Part shown: positions 25,554 through 33,898 of the stretch, piece by piece
Numbering within the stretch: the first letter of the stretch is position 1
How the letters are laid out: every line of letters starts with the position of its first letter
From: Prevotella sp. E13-27
GTDB lineage: Bacteria; Bacteroidota; Bacteroidia; Bacteroidales; Bacteroidaceae
Assembly: GCF_023217965.1 (NCBI RefSeq)
Contig: NZ_JALPSC010000002.1
Location: 1-64,000 of the forward strand
Length of the DNA stretch: 64,000 nt
Direction: 5' to 3'
The notes under the pieces: model-generated
Database searches by the model: none
What the model was told of the DNA's origin: nothing
The model's input: the letters and a program-made list of their open reading frames with translations, nothing else
Translations under genes and position numbers: made by a program

Positions 25554-27512
25554 TTAAATTGTTATCCTATATGCTTTTAATCCGTCTTTATTGGTAATCT
25601 TGCAAGGTATATAGTTCGGTAGTTCACTTGCTTTCGCCGTTTTTGCAATACCCATCTTGTCATAAACTTCCTGTAGCATCCACTTCACGTCTTTCTTGCT
25701 GTAAACCTCGCCATTCTCGAATAAAGAAGCTACAAGGTCTTTAATGTCAGTTTCACCGCTTACATGCCGTAGTTCCTGATCCATCTTCCAAGGGTCACAG
25801 CCATTGGCAATAATCCTTTCGGTTGATAGCATATTGAAGTAATAGGCTACATCATTATATCCCTCGTCATGCAGCATACCAAATATCTCCCTTTGACATT
25901 CAGGATGTTTTTGGAAGCAATATAATATCGCCTTTATCCTATCCTGGTTCTTTTTGGGGGTAGCAATGGCCTCCAAATTGTCTTTCAGTTGCATAACCTG
26001 GGGAGAATATTGCCTGTGTAATTTCGCAGGCCCCATACAATACCAACTAATATGGTTCTTCAAAATGTCCCGACAATAGTTTTCCGATACTATTATCAAG
26101 TTATCTATCTCTGGTTTCCCATTAACAGTCTTGATATATAGATAATTGGGGTCATCGTCTATTGTACGAGACACATCATGTAGATAAGCACTTTTACCTT
26201 GGTCATCCATTATATAAGTCCAGTTGGAGATTCTGATTAGGCTCCTTTCCATCTTTTCCTTTCTCTTGGCCTCGAACAAATCATCATCTATTATGCTTAT
26301 GTTTTCCTTGTAATAGATATGAAGAATATTCCTGAACACATTGGTCTTTAGTCTTTGTCTGCCAATAATCTGGGGAATATCCGATGCTATGTCTAACTGC
26401 AAACTTCCCACATAGTAGTTGGCTATTACATAGGTACTGGCACAGGGACTGTAGAAATCAACACCCTCAAATGCAGTTCTGGTAACAAAAGTCCATGTCG
26501 TATGCCTCTCGCCCTTTTTGGGAATAGAAGCCTTTATTTCAAGTTGGGGATGTGCCTTGCGTAATTTCGTCGCATTCTCCTTTGTATTGGCACATATAAC
26601 AGTTATCTCAGAAATGTCAATGAGCTGCTTCTTGGTCACATATCCACTGACAATATCCTTTATATCATCTACACTATTTAGGAACACAACCGCCTCATAG
26701 CTATAATCACTTAGTCCTTCGCCGTAGTGAATGACATCGAAATAGTGTCTGTTATGTGGATCTATATGCCTGGAATAGTAGCTGTATATACTATTGAAAG
26801 CATCTTTAGCGTTCTTGCAGCTATAGTGCCTTGTGTCTATCGGAACCTTATTTGGCCAGTCAAGCTCAACATATTCAACATTGTATGCTGCGAACTCTGG
26901 AACCTCCTGCATATAGTCAATTATTGGCGTTGCAGAAATGAACAAAAGCTTCTCATACTGAAACAACTTATGAAGAAAGGATGACAGTACACACTTATTG
27001 TTATACTCCTTTATCAGAACATCTTTAATGATAGTGTGGGATTCATCTATGACAATACGGAAAAGAAGGTTTATGTCTAATTCAAATATCCTTTCCAGCA
27101 TTGTCATCAAATTGGCGAAAGAATCATAAGTCACCATCAGTTTCATTGGTCTGTTGTACTTATCACATAGTTGTTTATAATCCTTGAACTCTTCAACCAA
27201 CTGTTCAATGCTCTTCTTCTCTTTGTTTTTGTAGTCTCTTTCACGGTTGAAGTAATAGCATAACTGGTTGTTGTTTTGGTTGAAGTCCCTTTCTTTCTCT
27301 TGCAGCAATCTTATTCGTGGAGAAACCAATATAGTGTTCTCCTGGTTTTTGAGACTGTAAGTAGTGAATCCGCAACCAGTCATTACCTTGTTGACTATCA
27401 TTTTCCCATTGGTGAGATACTGGTCAAACTTACATCTGCCATTATCATCAGTCCATTCCATAATGTACTCTACACCATTGTCAACTCTAATTTTTCCTCT
27501 GTCAAATATCAT
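25554..27512 (-). CDS. SF2 helicase-like protein with degenerate Walker A
   Basis: 652 residues. The order of motifs is that of an SF2 helicase: VMTGCGFTTYSL at 43-54 in the Walker A place, VSPRIRLLQEKE (motif Ia-like), VIDESHT with DESH at 156-159, FISATP at 191-196 (motif III) and QIIGRQRLK in the place of motif VI. The Walker A lysine is replaced by Phe (TGCGFTT instead of GxGKT), so ATP hydrolysis is doubtful or achieved differently. The C-terminal 200 residues match nothing I know. The conserved other motifs suggest a functional variant, not decay. Confidence 0.8.
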   Translation of the reverse strand: MIFDRGKIRVDNGVEYIMEWTDDNGRCKFDQYLTNGKMIVNKVMTGCGFTTYSLKNQENTILVSPRIRLLQEKERDFNQNNNQLCYYFNRERDYKNKEKKSIEQLVEEFKDYKQLCDKYNRPMKLMVTYDSFANLMTMLERIFELDINLLFRIVIDESHTIIKDVLIKEYNNKCVLSSFLHKLFQYEKLLFISATPIIDYMQEVPEFAAYNVEYVELDWPNKVPIDTRHYSCKNAKDAFNSIYSYYSRHIDPHNRHYFDVIHYGEGLSDYSYEAVVFLNSVDDIKDIVSGYVTKKQLIDISEITVICANTKENATKLRKAHPQLEIKASIPKKGERHTTWTFVTRTAFEGVDFYSPCASTYVIANYYVGSLQLDIASDIPQIIGRQRLKTNVFRNILHIYYKENISIIDDDLFEAKRKEKMERSLIRISNWTYIMDDQGKSAYLHDVSRTIDDDPNYLYIKTVNGKPEIDNLIIVSENYCRDILKNHISWYCMGPAKLHRQYSPQVMQLKDNLEAIATPKKNQDRIKAILYCFQKHPECQREIFGMLHDEGYNDVAYYFNMLSTERIIANGCDPWKMDQELRHVSGETDIKDLVASLFENGEVYSKKDVKWMLQEVYDKMGIAKTAKASELPNYIPCKITNKDGLKAYRITI

Positions 27513-27643
27513 ATATGGTTATTTTTCTGTATTACTGAAAATTCTGTATTGTGTCTTTTTTGTGTCTTTTTTTCTCTTATATAGGAGAATACGTGTTTTA
27601 CTCCAAAAAATGACCACAAATATTGACTATAATAGTCTGAAGG

Positions 27644-27667
27644 TTGACTGAGCGAAGCGAAAGTCAA
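27644..27667. repeat. Small inverted repeat
   Basis: TTGACT and AGTCAA flank a purine-rich loop GAGCGAAGCGAA. It lies in the non-coding stretch 27513-27989. Confidence 0.5.
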
Positions 27668-27694
27668 TCTTTGGGAAATGTTATTGTTTTCCAT

Positions 27695-27759
27695 TAAAGG
27701 TGGCACCGACCGTACCATTCCACTTCGGCTTCGCCTACGTTCCATCCCTGCCACCTTTA
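27695..27759. repeat. Perfect 11-bp inverted repeat with structured loop
   Basis: TAAAGGTGGCA and TGCCACCTTTA are exact inverted copies separated by 43 bases that themselves contain a GGC-TTC-GCC hairpin. It is not followed by a T-run on either strand, so it is not an ordinary terminator. The 477-base gap 27513-27989 holds this and two other hairpins and no convincing gene. Confidence 0.65.
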
Positions 27760-27929
27760 TGATTTTTCCAAATTGAAGGAAACCATTATCATTATCTTTC
27801 AATAGGGATAGTATAGTACAATTCATCTTCAATAAGGCTTTTTCTGTCTATCCTTGTCAATCATCAGGCTTGCCATCCTGATAATTTCCAAGTCAGACAG
27901 GTTTAGGGATAGTATTTTTCTGTTCTCCC

Positions 27930-27962
27930 ATTGGCAATTAGCAAATCTGACAATTTGCCAAT
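27930..27962. repeat. Inverted repeat before leftward gene
   Basis: ATTGGCAA and TTGCCAAT form an eight-pair stem about 28 bases beyond the stop of the leftward gene at 27990. It could be a weak terminator or an operator. Confidence 0.45.
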
Positions 27963-27989
27963 TACCAAGTCAATTTGAGATAGTTTCAT

Positions 27990-28265
27990 TCAGTTTCCTT
28001 CAGTTTCTTCTTCAATAGACTTGTCCCTCTTCCTTGACAGTATTCGAAGGGTAATCCCCTTCTCATACAGGAAAGTGACAAGTCTCTGGTACATCTGTTT
28101 GTTCAGAGTTTTACGAGGACAAAGCTCATTCAGTTTAGACAGTTGGATAGTCAGTACATAGGAACCGCCATTGTCATAAGCGGTTCCAAATCCCTCGTCA
28201 TAAGCTTTCAGTGAATTTATATCTTCTGAAAAGTATCTCTCTTCAACTTTCATATCATGTTTCAT
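27990..28265 (-). CDS. Small unknown protein, paralogue of 28781-29125
   Basis: 91 residues. The C-terminal part, LSKLNELCPRKTLNKQMYQRLVTFLYEKGITLRILSRKR, aligns by eye with the end of the protein at 28781-29125 (LLTLCPR...AYQGLVSYLKAEFGVTLNIKSRKR). The shared basic helical segment may bind nucleic acid. Function unknown. Confidence 0.75.
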   Translation of the reverse strand: MKHDMKVEERYFSEDINSLKAYDEGFGTAYDNGGSYVLTIQLSKLNELCPRKTLNKQMYQRLVTFLYEKGITLRILSRKRDKSIEEETEGN

Positions 28266-28287
28266 AGTGTCTACAGGTTAAAATAAG

Positions 28288-28344
28288 TGGAATCCCAATA
28301 TAGATTTTCGTTATTCGTCAGCTAAAAATAATATCAGGATTCCA
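28288..28344 (-). terminator. Hairpin between two small leftward genes
   Basis: TGGAATCC and GGATTCCA are perfect inverted copies separated by 41 bases. On the minus strand the second arm is followed by CTTATTTTAAC. Probably a weak terminator after the gene at 28365-28784. Confidence 0.5.
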
Positions 28345-28364
28345 TGTTTTCCTTTTATCAGCAG

Positions 28365-28784
28365 TTAAAACTTCACATCGAGGACAAGCATATTGATCCA
28401 TTCTGTCACTGTAGCCTTCTTCACTTTCTGGCCAGTATAATACTCCACGTTTCGCTTACATGCCTTTTCAAATTCAGGCAGATCTAGGTAATGCACAAAG
28501 CCAGGGAAATGAGCAAAGCATCCAATACTCTGGTACTCCGGCATGAATCCGCTGTACCCTTCTCCGCTAATAATGAAAGTGTCAGGCTCCAATATCAGGC
28601 CATCTTTTACTTCCACATTCAGGCTTCTATGAATTATCACCTCATAGCCTTCATCAGTAGGTTTCACACTTACGCCAATTACTTTGCCTGTGAATTCCTC
28701 TATTCTGGCCTCAATGTCCTTCTCAATATCTACGTCTGTCATCTGATCCAGGTCATAGACTTTTCCAAAATACCAAATTTTCAT
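28365..28784 (-). CDS. Unknown protein
   Basis: 139 residues, soluble. Starts MKIWYFGKVYDLDQMTDVDIEKDIEARIEEFTGKVIGVSV, which suggests an alpha/beta ferredoxin-like unit. No family recognised. Overlaps the upstream gene by 4 bases. Confidence 0.77.
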   Translation of the reverse strand: MKIWYFGKVYDLDQMTDVDIEKDIEARIEEFTGKVIGVSVKPTDEGYEVIIHRSLNVEVKDGLILEPDTFIISGEGYSGFMPEYQSIGCFAHFPGFVHYLDLPEFEKACKRNVEYYTGQKVKKATVTEWINMLVLDVKF

Positions 28785-29125
28785 TTTCTCTTCCTTGATT
28801 TAATGTTCAACGTAACACCAAACTCTGCTTTCAAGTAGGACACCAAGCCCTGATATGCGTCTGTCCTGGGTCTAGTCCTGGGGCATAAAGTCAACAAGTC
28901 TTGCAATGTTTCCTCAATGCAGAGTCCAGTATCAAAGTTGCCATGCTTATTACGCAAGGCTTCGACATCAGCATCATATTTACCATTTGAAGGTAATGGT
29001 ACTGATGGACTAATCTCTTTCTCAACAACAGGAGCAGCCACCTCCTGAGTCTCATTCACTATGTCTGGTCTCGAATTAGTGCCAAACAAAGCGTTCATTA
29101 AATTGCTAAAATCCATAATCTCCAA
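28781..29125 (-). CDS. Small unknown protein, first gene of left arm
   Basis: 114 residues. A polar low-complexity N-terminus (TQEVAAPVVEKEISPSVPLPSNG) leads to a basic C-terminal domain shared with the protein at 27990-28265. As the first gene of the leftward arm next to the structured RNA, it could be an early regulator, which is inference only. Confidence 0.75.
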   Translation of the reverse strand: MEIMDFSNLMNALFGTNSRPDIVNETQEVAAPVVEKEISPSVPLPSNGKYDADVEALRNKHGNFDTGLCIEETLQDLLTLCPRTRPRTDAYQGLVSYLKAEFGVTLNIKSRKRK

Positions 29126-29473
29126 AATTTACAAACCAATCATTTTTCAGGGGAGGATCCAATGCAATAATCCTCTATTCACATCCTAAGAGTATCAGCC
29201 GAGTTTGACCGCGTTTTTTCGATTTGAAGTTACAGCATAGTTACACATGAGGTTACAAGAATTGAGCCTGAATGACAATGATTTAGGCCAATTGTAACCT
29301 TGTAACCCAGAAAAAAGAGGCAGGGGGTATATGGCTATCAGTCCCCACCAAAGGAAATAGAGGTTACAGGTTACAAAGCCCTAAAAAACGGCATATTTTT
29401 ACCTGTTTTTAACCCTTGAAAACGACCGTCTCAGAAGGTACTCAAACCCTTATAAATGAGAGAAATACAACGT

Positions 29474-29697
29474 TGTTAGAGTGGTAGAATTAGAATGTCT
29501 ACCAAGACTCTAACATTTAATTTTATTGGGCGTGGAGAACTGATGCGAAGAGTGTCAGAGGAAACTCCAGGCCGTGCCGTTGGGATTCGGTCATCATTTC
29601 CAATACTAAAGTGATTGGACTTGATGGTTTGGGAAAAGGCAGAACTAGAAATGAGTGGATGCTATCTGAGGAAGGTAGTCATCTGCTCACTTTATTT
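29474..29697 (+). ncRNA. Candidate structured non-coding RNA
   Basis: A series of self-complementary elements fills this stretch. GTTAGAGT..GGTAGA pairs with TCTACC..ACTCTAAC (29474-29513). There is a GAG-GAAA-CTC hairpin with a GNRA loop (29558-29567) and a GGCCG/CGGTC stem (29570-29592). CATCA..CCAAT pairs with ATTGG..TGATG (29592-29626). A long final hairpin, GAGTGGATG-CTATC with GGTAG-CATCTGCTC (29653-29688), is followed by TTTATTTTT. The last one looks like a terminator on the plus strand. A reading frame crosses the second half, but its sequence is poor and the real gene starts at 29758. No Rfam family is recognised. No clear promoter is seen upstream. Confidence 0.62.
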
Positions 29698-29757
29698 TTG
29701 AATAAGAAACAACAAGAGAAATTTAACATCAATATTAACTTTAAAAACAAGAGAACA

Positions 29758-29973
29758 ATGAACAAGAGAATTTTTAGAAAAGTGAGGGTAATCGGTGACG
29801 TTATTATGGTGGTAGACATTGCATGTCACGCATATCGCCTGGTCAAGAACGAGATTTGCCCTTGGGTCTGCAAGAAGATCCACAAGAACAAGAACGCTGG
29901 AGCAGCCGAAGAGGTAGATGCTCCTACTACAACAACGGAGAGTATCGCACCTAACGTAAATGAGCAGCAATGA
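29758..29973 (+). CDS. Small basic protein with hydrophobic segment
   Basis: 71 residues starting at MNKRIFRKVRVIGDVIMVVD, chosen because the sequence TTAAAAACAA lies 7 bases upstream, as before three other genes of this arm. The frame continues upstream to 29611, but that part overlaps the structured RNA. One possible short membrane helix and an acidic, threonine-rich tail. Function unknown. Confidence 0.65.
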   Translation: MNKRIFRKVRVIGDVIMVVDIACHAYRLVKNEICPWVCKKIHKNKNAGAAEEVDAPTTTTESIAPNVNEQQ

Positions 29974-30076
29974 CGCGACGGACGTACTCATAACCTGCTT
30001 AGAGGCCACACTAGCGGTCTTGAAAGCACTAAAAAAACTCAGGGGGATTCTGGGTAAAAAGCCCAGACCCCCATAG
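29960..30076 (+). CDS. Tiny amphipathic peptide
   Basis: 38 codons overlapping the end of the preceding gene. The peptide is one probable amphipathic helix (DVLITCLEATLAVLKALKKLRGILGKK) with a basic, proline-rich end. Its last codons lie in the hairpin 30042-30072. Coding status is uncertain, since no conservation can be tested here. Confidence 0.4.
   Translation: MSSNDATDVLITCLEATLAVLKALKKLRGILGKKPRPP
30042..30072 (+). terminator. Hairpin before DUF3871 gene
   Basis: GGGGG-ATT-CTGGG and CCCAG-AC-CCCCC form a ten-pair stem with a small internal loop, followed by a moderately T-rich run (TAGTCTTTAACTTTT). It could attenuate or end transcription before the gene at 30107. Confidence 0.5.
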
Positions 30077-30106
30077 TCTTTAACTTTTAAAACCATTATA
30101 ACAATT

Positions 30107-31126
30107 ATGGCAAAGAAGAACAACAATCAGACAGTAGGCTTTACACCTACAGTGGAACAGGAAGCAGACAACGCCGCAATGGTGGTAGTCGAGCCTGAAC
30201 CAGAGACACGCAGCCCCTTCATCCTTGGTAACACAAAGGAAATAGGGCTTACAGAACTTGGTGACATGTTGACTCCCGTTTTCAGCCGGGACAACGTGGA
30301 AACTATCAGCCATACGGAAGCTATCAGCACCGTAATGGATGCAGTGAGTACATATTTCGACGGACAGGAAATCAATGCCCCCGTCGTAAGAGTATCACAT
30401 GAAATGAAACTACGGAACCGCTTCGGAGCTGGCAAACTGGTCGAGAACCTGAATCCAGAGGACAGCGATTCCTACTATCAGAGAGCGATGGCAATGATTG
30501 AAATTCCATCTATCTCACACGACATCAACGGAAGCATCTGCCATCTACAGGTATGCCTTGTACGAAACTATGCAGATTGCAACCTACTGGGTAATTCATC
30601 CCAGAAGCAGACCTTCAAACTGGCAATCGGTTTTCTGAATACCGTATGCACCAATGGCATGGTCTGTACTGATGGAGTAAACCTGGCCATCAAGGTAACT
30701 AATACTGCCGACTTCTACAAGTATTGCATCGAACTTTTCAAGCAGTACAACTACAAGCAGCACCTTGATGACATGAGACGACTGAACGATACTGTTGTCA
30801 CCGTCAGCACCTTGGCTCAATTCCTGGGCCGTGCGAGAATGGCAACAGCTCTACCGACGAGCATGAAGAACGAGCTTGGCCTACCTGAATTCACACTTCC
30901 AGAGGCACAGCTGAACAACATGATCCGTGACTACTACACCGACGAGAACTTTGGTGGATTCGGACGAGAAATCACGGCATGGCAATTCTATATGCTACTG
31001 ACAAATTACAAGAACAACTACATTGACGTGACATTGGAGCGTTCCTGCAACGCATACCAGTGTGCTAAAGGCGTGGCATCAGCAATCAACAAAGATGACG
31101 ATGCCTGGAGTTGGTTTATCGAGTAA
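30107..31126 (+). CDS. DUF3871 family protein
   Basis: 339 residues. The region FILGNTKEIGLTELGDMLTPVFSRDNVETISHTEAI, followed by SVRVSHEMKLR-type and QTFKLAIGFLNTVCTNGMVC segments, fits DUF3871, a family largely restricted to Bacteroidetes mobile elements and resembling DUF932. Function unknown; DUF932-type proteins occur near replication or recombination genes. The first 35 residues are low complexity. It forms a single-gene unit closed by the terminator at 31165. Confidence 0.82.
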   Translation: MAKKNNNQTVGFTPTVEQEADNAAMVVVEPEPETRSPFILGNTKEIGLTELGDMLTPVFSRDNVETISHTEAISTVMDAVSTYFDGQEINAPVVRVSHEMKLRNRFGAGKLVENLNPEDSDSYYQRAMAMIEIPSISHDINGSICHLQVCLVRNYADCNLLGNSSQKQTFKLAIGFLNTVCTNGMVCTDGVNLAIKVTNTADFYKYCIELFKQYNYKQHLDDMRRLNDTVVTVSTLAQFLGRARMATALPTSMKNELGLPEFTLPEAQLNNMIRDYYTDENFGGFGREITAWQFYMLLTNYKNNYIDVTLERSCNAYQCAKGVASAINKDDDAWSWFIE

Positions 31127-31164
31127 AGACACAGAGGAACAACAACCTCAAATGTCAACCGAAG

Positions 31165-31207
31165 AGGGAGACTATCACTGTAACAGGTGGTGGCCTCCCT
31201 TTTTTCA
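31165..31207 (+). terminator. Terminator after DUF3871 gene
   Basis: AGGGAG and CTCCCT enclose an inner ATCAC/GGTGGT stem and are followed by six T. Strong rho-independent pattern. Confidence 0.82.
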
Positions 31208-31257
31208 TTTGCGAGAACAGAAAACAATTTTAATAACAATTAAAAACAAAACAAATT

Positions 31258-32877
31258 ATGCTTTACATCAAATCATTCAGCAACTACACCGAGTTTCAAG
31301 AAATTTTCGGTGTTCGCGTGTTCGGAGAAGAAAAGGCGAGGAAGAACAAAATCCTGCTGGCTCTCCTGAAGGACAAAGCGGTTCATAAAAGAGCCATTGA
31401 AAGTGGAGATTTCACCTTACTCAGCATCAAGAACATGGTGGATCTCAAAAACGTCTGCATCAAGAAGCTCCATGAAAGCGGAGCCAAGAGCAGTAAACTT
31501 CGCTACGAGGTCAACCTATTGGGCGTGACCTACTTTAGTGACATCTATTCCCTTGACAGCATGAACGGCATCTGTGAAGATGGAACCCCCAATGCTGTAC
31601 GCTACGTCAACAATGAGAACAATCGCCCTTGGAAGATGAAGTGCGGCAAGTTCTACAAGAAGCTTATCGAATGTACCAAGTTCGGTAAGTCCCTTCCGCA
31701 AGAGGTGGTCACATATCTCTGTGAAGAGTTTGCCCGTGACTGGCAAGCCTACTCAATCGGCAAGCTGCCAAAGAACAAGTTGTATGTGAATGACAACTTC
31801 TCAGACATCTATGATTCCAGCCGTTTGAAAGGCTACGACGAGGACTCAGATGCTTTCGTTTCCTGCATGGTAAACAAAGACCTTCATTCTTTCTACAAGG
31901 ATGCCGTGACTGCAAAAGCGGCTTATCTCGAAGATGAGGACGGAATGATTATCGCCCGTTGCATCGTATGGCCAGAGGTCTACGACAAGGAAGGTAACAG
32001 GTATCGTTATGCAGAACGCCAATATGCGGTCGGCTGCAACGATGTTTACAAACAGGCACTCATAGACGCACTGATTCAGGCTGGTGAGATTGACTGCTAT
32101 AAGAAGATAGGGGCAGCATGTTCAGACGCAAGTTCCATTATTGACATTCATGGAAACTCGCTCGCTGACAAAGATTTCCATATTGACTGTGACCTTGACT
32201 GGGATGATATTCTCAGTTACCAGGACACCTTCAAATGGTACTCTATGTATCATCACAAAGCCTACAACTATGAGGCTGGAGATTATTCACTTGACGTAAC
32301 GGAGGGTAGCCTGGACGCATCAGAGAATGGCGACGAAGAAGAACCTGACGAGTATGATTCCTACCATGACAGAGACGCATGGGAGGTTTGTACTTGCTAC
32401 TATCATGGCAACGAAGAGACTGTTGACATTGAGGATCGTGATGATTTTGTTCGGTTTAACGAAAAATGGTATCACGAGGATGACGTTGTGACCTGTCCGA
32501 AGTGTGGGGAGAAGATGCTCAACCCAGCGTATTACGATGAGGATGACGATGTTTACGAGAGCAGCATAACAGGAAAGGGTTATTGCTGTGAGGACTGCCG
32601 GGACGAGGCAGAGTTGGAGTACAAGAAAGAGCATTGGCACTATTCCGACTATGATGACGAGTATTACCTGTATGCCAACGACATTACGACCTACAGACAA
32701 TACAACTGCATCACACAGGAGTACGAGGACAAGACCATTTCCAAGGAATCACTCTTTGAACTGATAGAGCGAGGGGATTTCCATGAGTGGGGCGGCATGT
32801 ACTTCGATGCAATCAATGAGGAGGTGGGGAAACCCATCGGATATGAGGACTTAATCGAATTCAATTTTGCAGCTTAA
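31258..32877 (+). CDS. Large zinc-ribbon protein of unknown function
   Basis: 539 residues, acidic, no signal peptide. Near residues 412-445 it has VTCPKCGEKMLNP followed by GYCCEDCRDEAE, a four-cysteine zinc ribbon. Around it are tyrosine- and aspartate-rich stretches (EEEPDEYDSYHDRDAWEVC, WHYSDYDDEYYLYAND). A smaller protein in the same arm (44448-44816) carries a similar CSECGKPM...YCSEDC unit. The start follows the A-rich leader motif by 8 bases. I recognise no family and propose no activity. Confidence 0.85.
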   Translation: MLYIKSFSNYTEFQEIFGVRVFGEEKARKNKILLALLKDKAVHKRAIESGDFTLLSIKNMVDLKNVCIKKLHESGAKSSKLRYEVNLLGVTYFSDIYSLDSMNGICEDGTPNAVRYVNNENNRPWKMKCGKFYKKLIECTKFGKSLPQEVVTYLCEEFARDWQAYSIGKLPKNKLYVNDNFSDIYDSSRLKGYDEDSDAFVSCMVNKDLHSFYKDAVTAKAAYLEDEDGMIIARCIVWPEVYDKEGNRYRYAERQYAVGCNDVYKQALIDALIQAGEIDCYKKIGAACSDASSIIDIHGNSLADKDFHIDCDLDWDDILSYQDTFKWYSMYHHKAYNYEAGDYSLDVTEGSLDASENGDEEEPDEYDSYHDRDAWEVCTCYYHGNEETVDIEDRDDFVRFNEKWYHEDDVVTCPKCGEKMLNPAYYDEDDDVYESSITGKGYCCEDCRDEAELEYKKEHWHYSDYDDEYYLYANDITTYRQYNCITQEYEDKTISKESLFELIERGDFHEWGGMYFDAINEEVGKPIGYEDLIEFNFAA

Positions 32878-32880
32878 ACA

Positions 32881-33885
32881 ATGACAACGGATTTTTCACT
32901 ATTGAAGAAGCTCTTTTGCATCCATTCCAAGAGTGGACGGGAGGGCAAGATTCGCAAGTTCATCTGGAACTGGATAAAGCAGAATGTTCCAGGTGCTAAG
33001 ATTGTGTGTGACAAGCCAGGGAACTTATACGTTACCAAAGGCAAGTCAGAAACGTACCCCTGTATCGTGGCCCACATGGATCAAGTACAGGAAAGACACT
33101 CTAAGGACTTCATAGCCTACGAAGCCGAGGACATCATTATCGGATTCTCCCCCAAGCGGAAGGAACAACAAGGATTGGGGGCTGATGACAAGGTTGGTCT
33201 TTGGATAGGCTTGATGTGTTTACAAAAGTTTGACTGCCTCAAATTGGCGTTTTTCGTCGAGGAAGAGGTGGGATGCAGAGGCTCAGACAAGGCAGACATG
33301 GATTTTTTCAACGACTGCCGTTTTGTGATTGAGCCTGACAGACGAGAGCATGAGGATCTGATAACACAGATTGGATGGACTTCCCTATGCTCTGATGACT
33401 TCCTGAAGGAAATTGGTTATAAGAAGTTCGGTTACAAAGAGACCGACGGAATGATGACCGATATTGAGACCCTGAAGGATAACGGACTGGCTGTTTCGTG
33501 TATCAACCTGAGCTGTGGGTATTACAAGCCTCACACAGACCAGGAATTTGTGTACAAGCCAGCCGTCTCTAACTGTTTGGCTTTCGTGGAGCATATCATT
33601 GAGACGTGTACCAAAGTGTACCCACATGTCGATGATACCGCTTACCTCGAAAGACATAACTACTACGATACTGTTTACGATGACCTCTACAGCGAGATCT
33701 ATGACCTATTGACCAATAATCCCAGTATGAGTTTTGGAGAAGTCGAAGCCATGTTCAAGGACTGGTACGGCTCTGACAAAATCAACAAAGGGGATTTGGA
33801 AAACAACTATGAACTGGCGAGGGAGGACATCCTCTTCTGGCAAGAACAGGAGAACAAGAAAACAACAAAAGTATTAACCAAATAA
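32881..33885 (+). CDS. M20/M28-like metallopeptidase-like protein
   Basis: 334 residues. The order of metal-binding residues resembles tripeptidase-type M20/M42 enzymes: AHMDQV (H65, D67), GLGADDKVG (Asp at 102/103), FFVEEEVGCRGS (the Glu pair near 127-129), VIEPDRRE (the position of the next ligand) and a late YYKPHTDQE histidine. The dimerisation domain seems reduced. It probably hydrolyses a peptide bond or related amide, though the substrate on a mobile element is not obvious. It starts 3 bases after the preceding gene, and is followed closely by the recombination pair. Confidence 0.8.
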   Translation: MTTDFSLLKKLFCIHSKSGREGKIRKFIWNWIKQNVPGAKIVCDKPGNLYVTKGKSETYPCIVAHMDQVQERHSKDFIAYEAEDIIIGFSPKRKEQQGLGADDKVGLWIGLMCLQKFDCLKLAFFVEEEVGCRGSDKADMDFFNDCRFVIEPDRREHEDLITQIGWTSLCSDDFLKEIGYKKFGYKETDGMMTDIETLKDNGLAVSCINLSCGYYKPHTDQEFVYKPAVSNCLAFVEHIIETCTKVYPHVDDTAYLERHNYYDTVYDDLYSEIYDLLTNNPSMSFGEVEAMFKDWYGSDKINKGDLENNYELAREDILFWQEQENKKTTKVLTK

Positions 33886-33898
33886 ACAACAAACAATT

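Noticed and set aside
27509..27832. 107-codon leftward frame
   Set aside because: It overlaps the start of the helicase-like gene and the perfect inverted repeat. Composition is not protein-like.
29555..29650. RNase P-like element (GAGGAAA..CTCC..GGC and CAGAA further on)
   Set aside because: The expected P4 pairing between the two conserved regions is absent, and the whole structured stretch is far shorter than a bacterial RNase P RNA.
29611..29757. Upstream extension of the small gene at 29758
   Set aside because: It overlaps the terminator-like hairpin and the sequence is poor. The start at 29758 has the conserved leader at the right distance.
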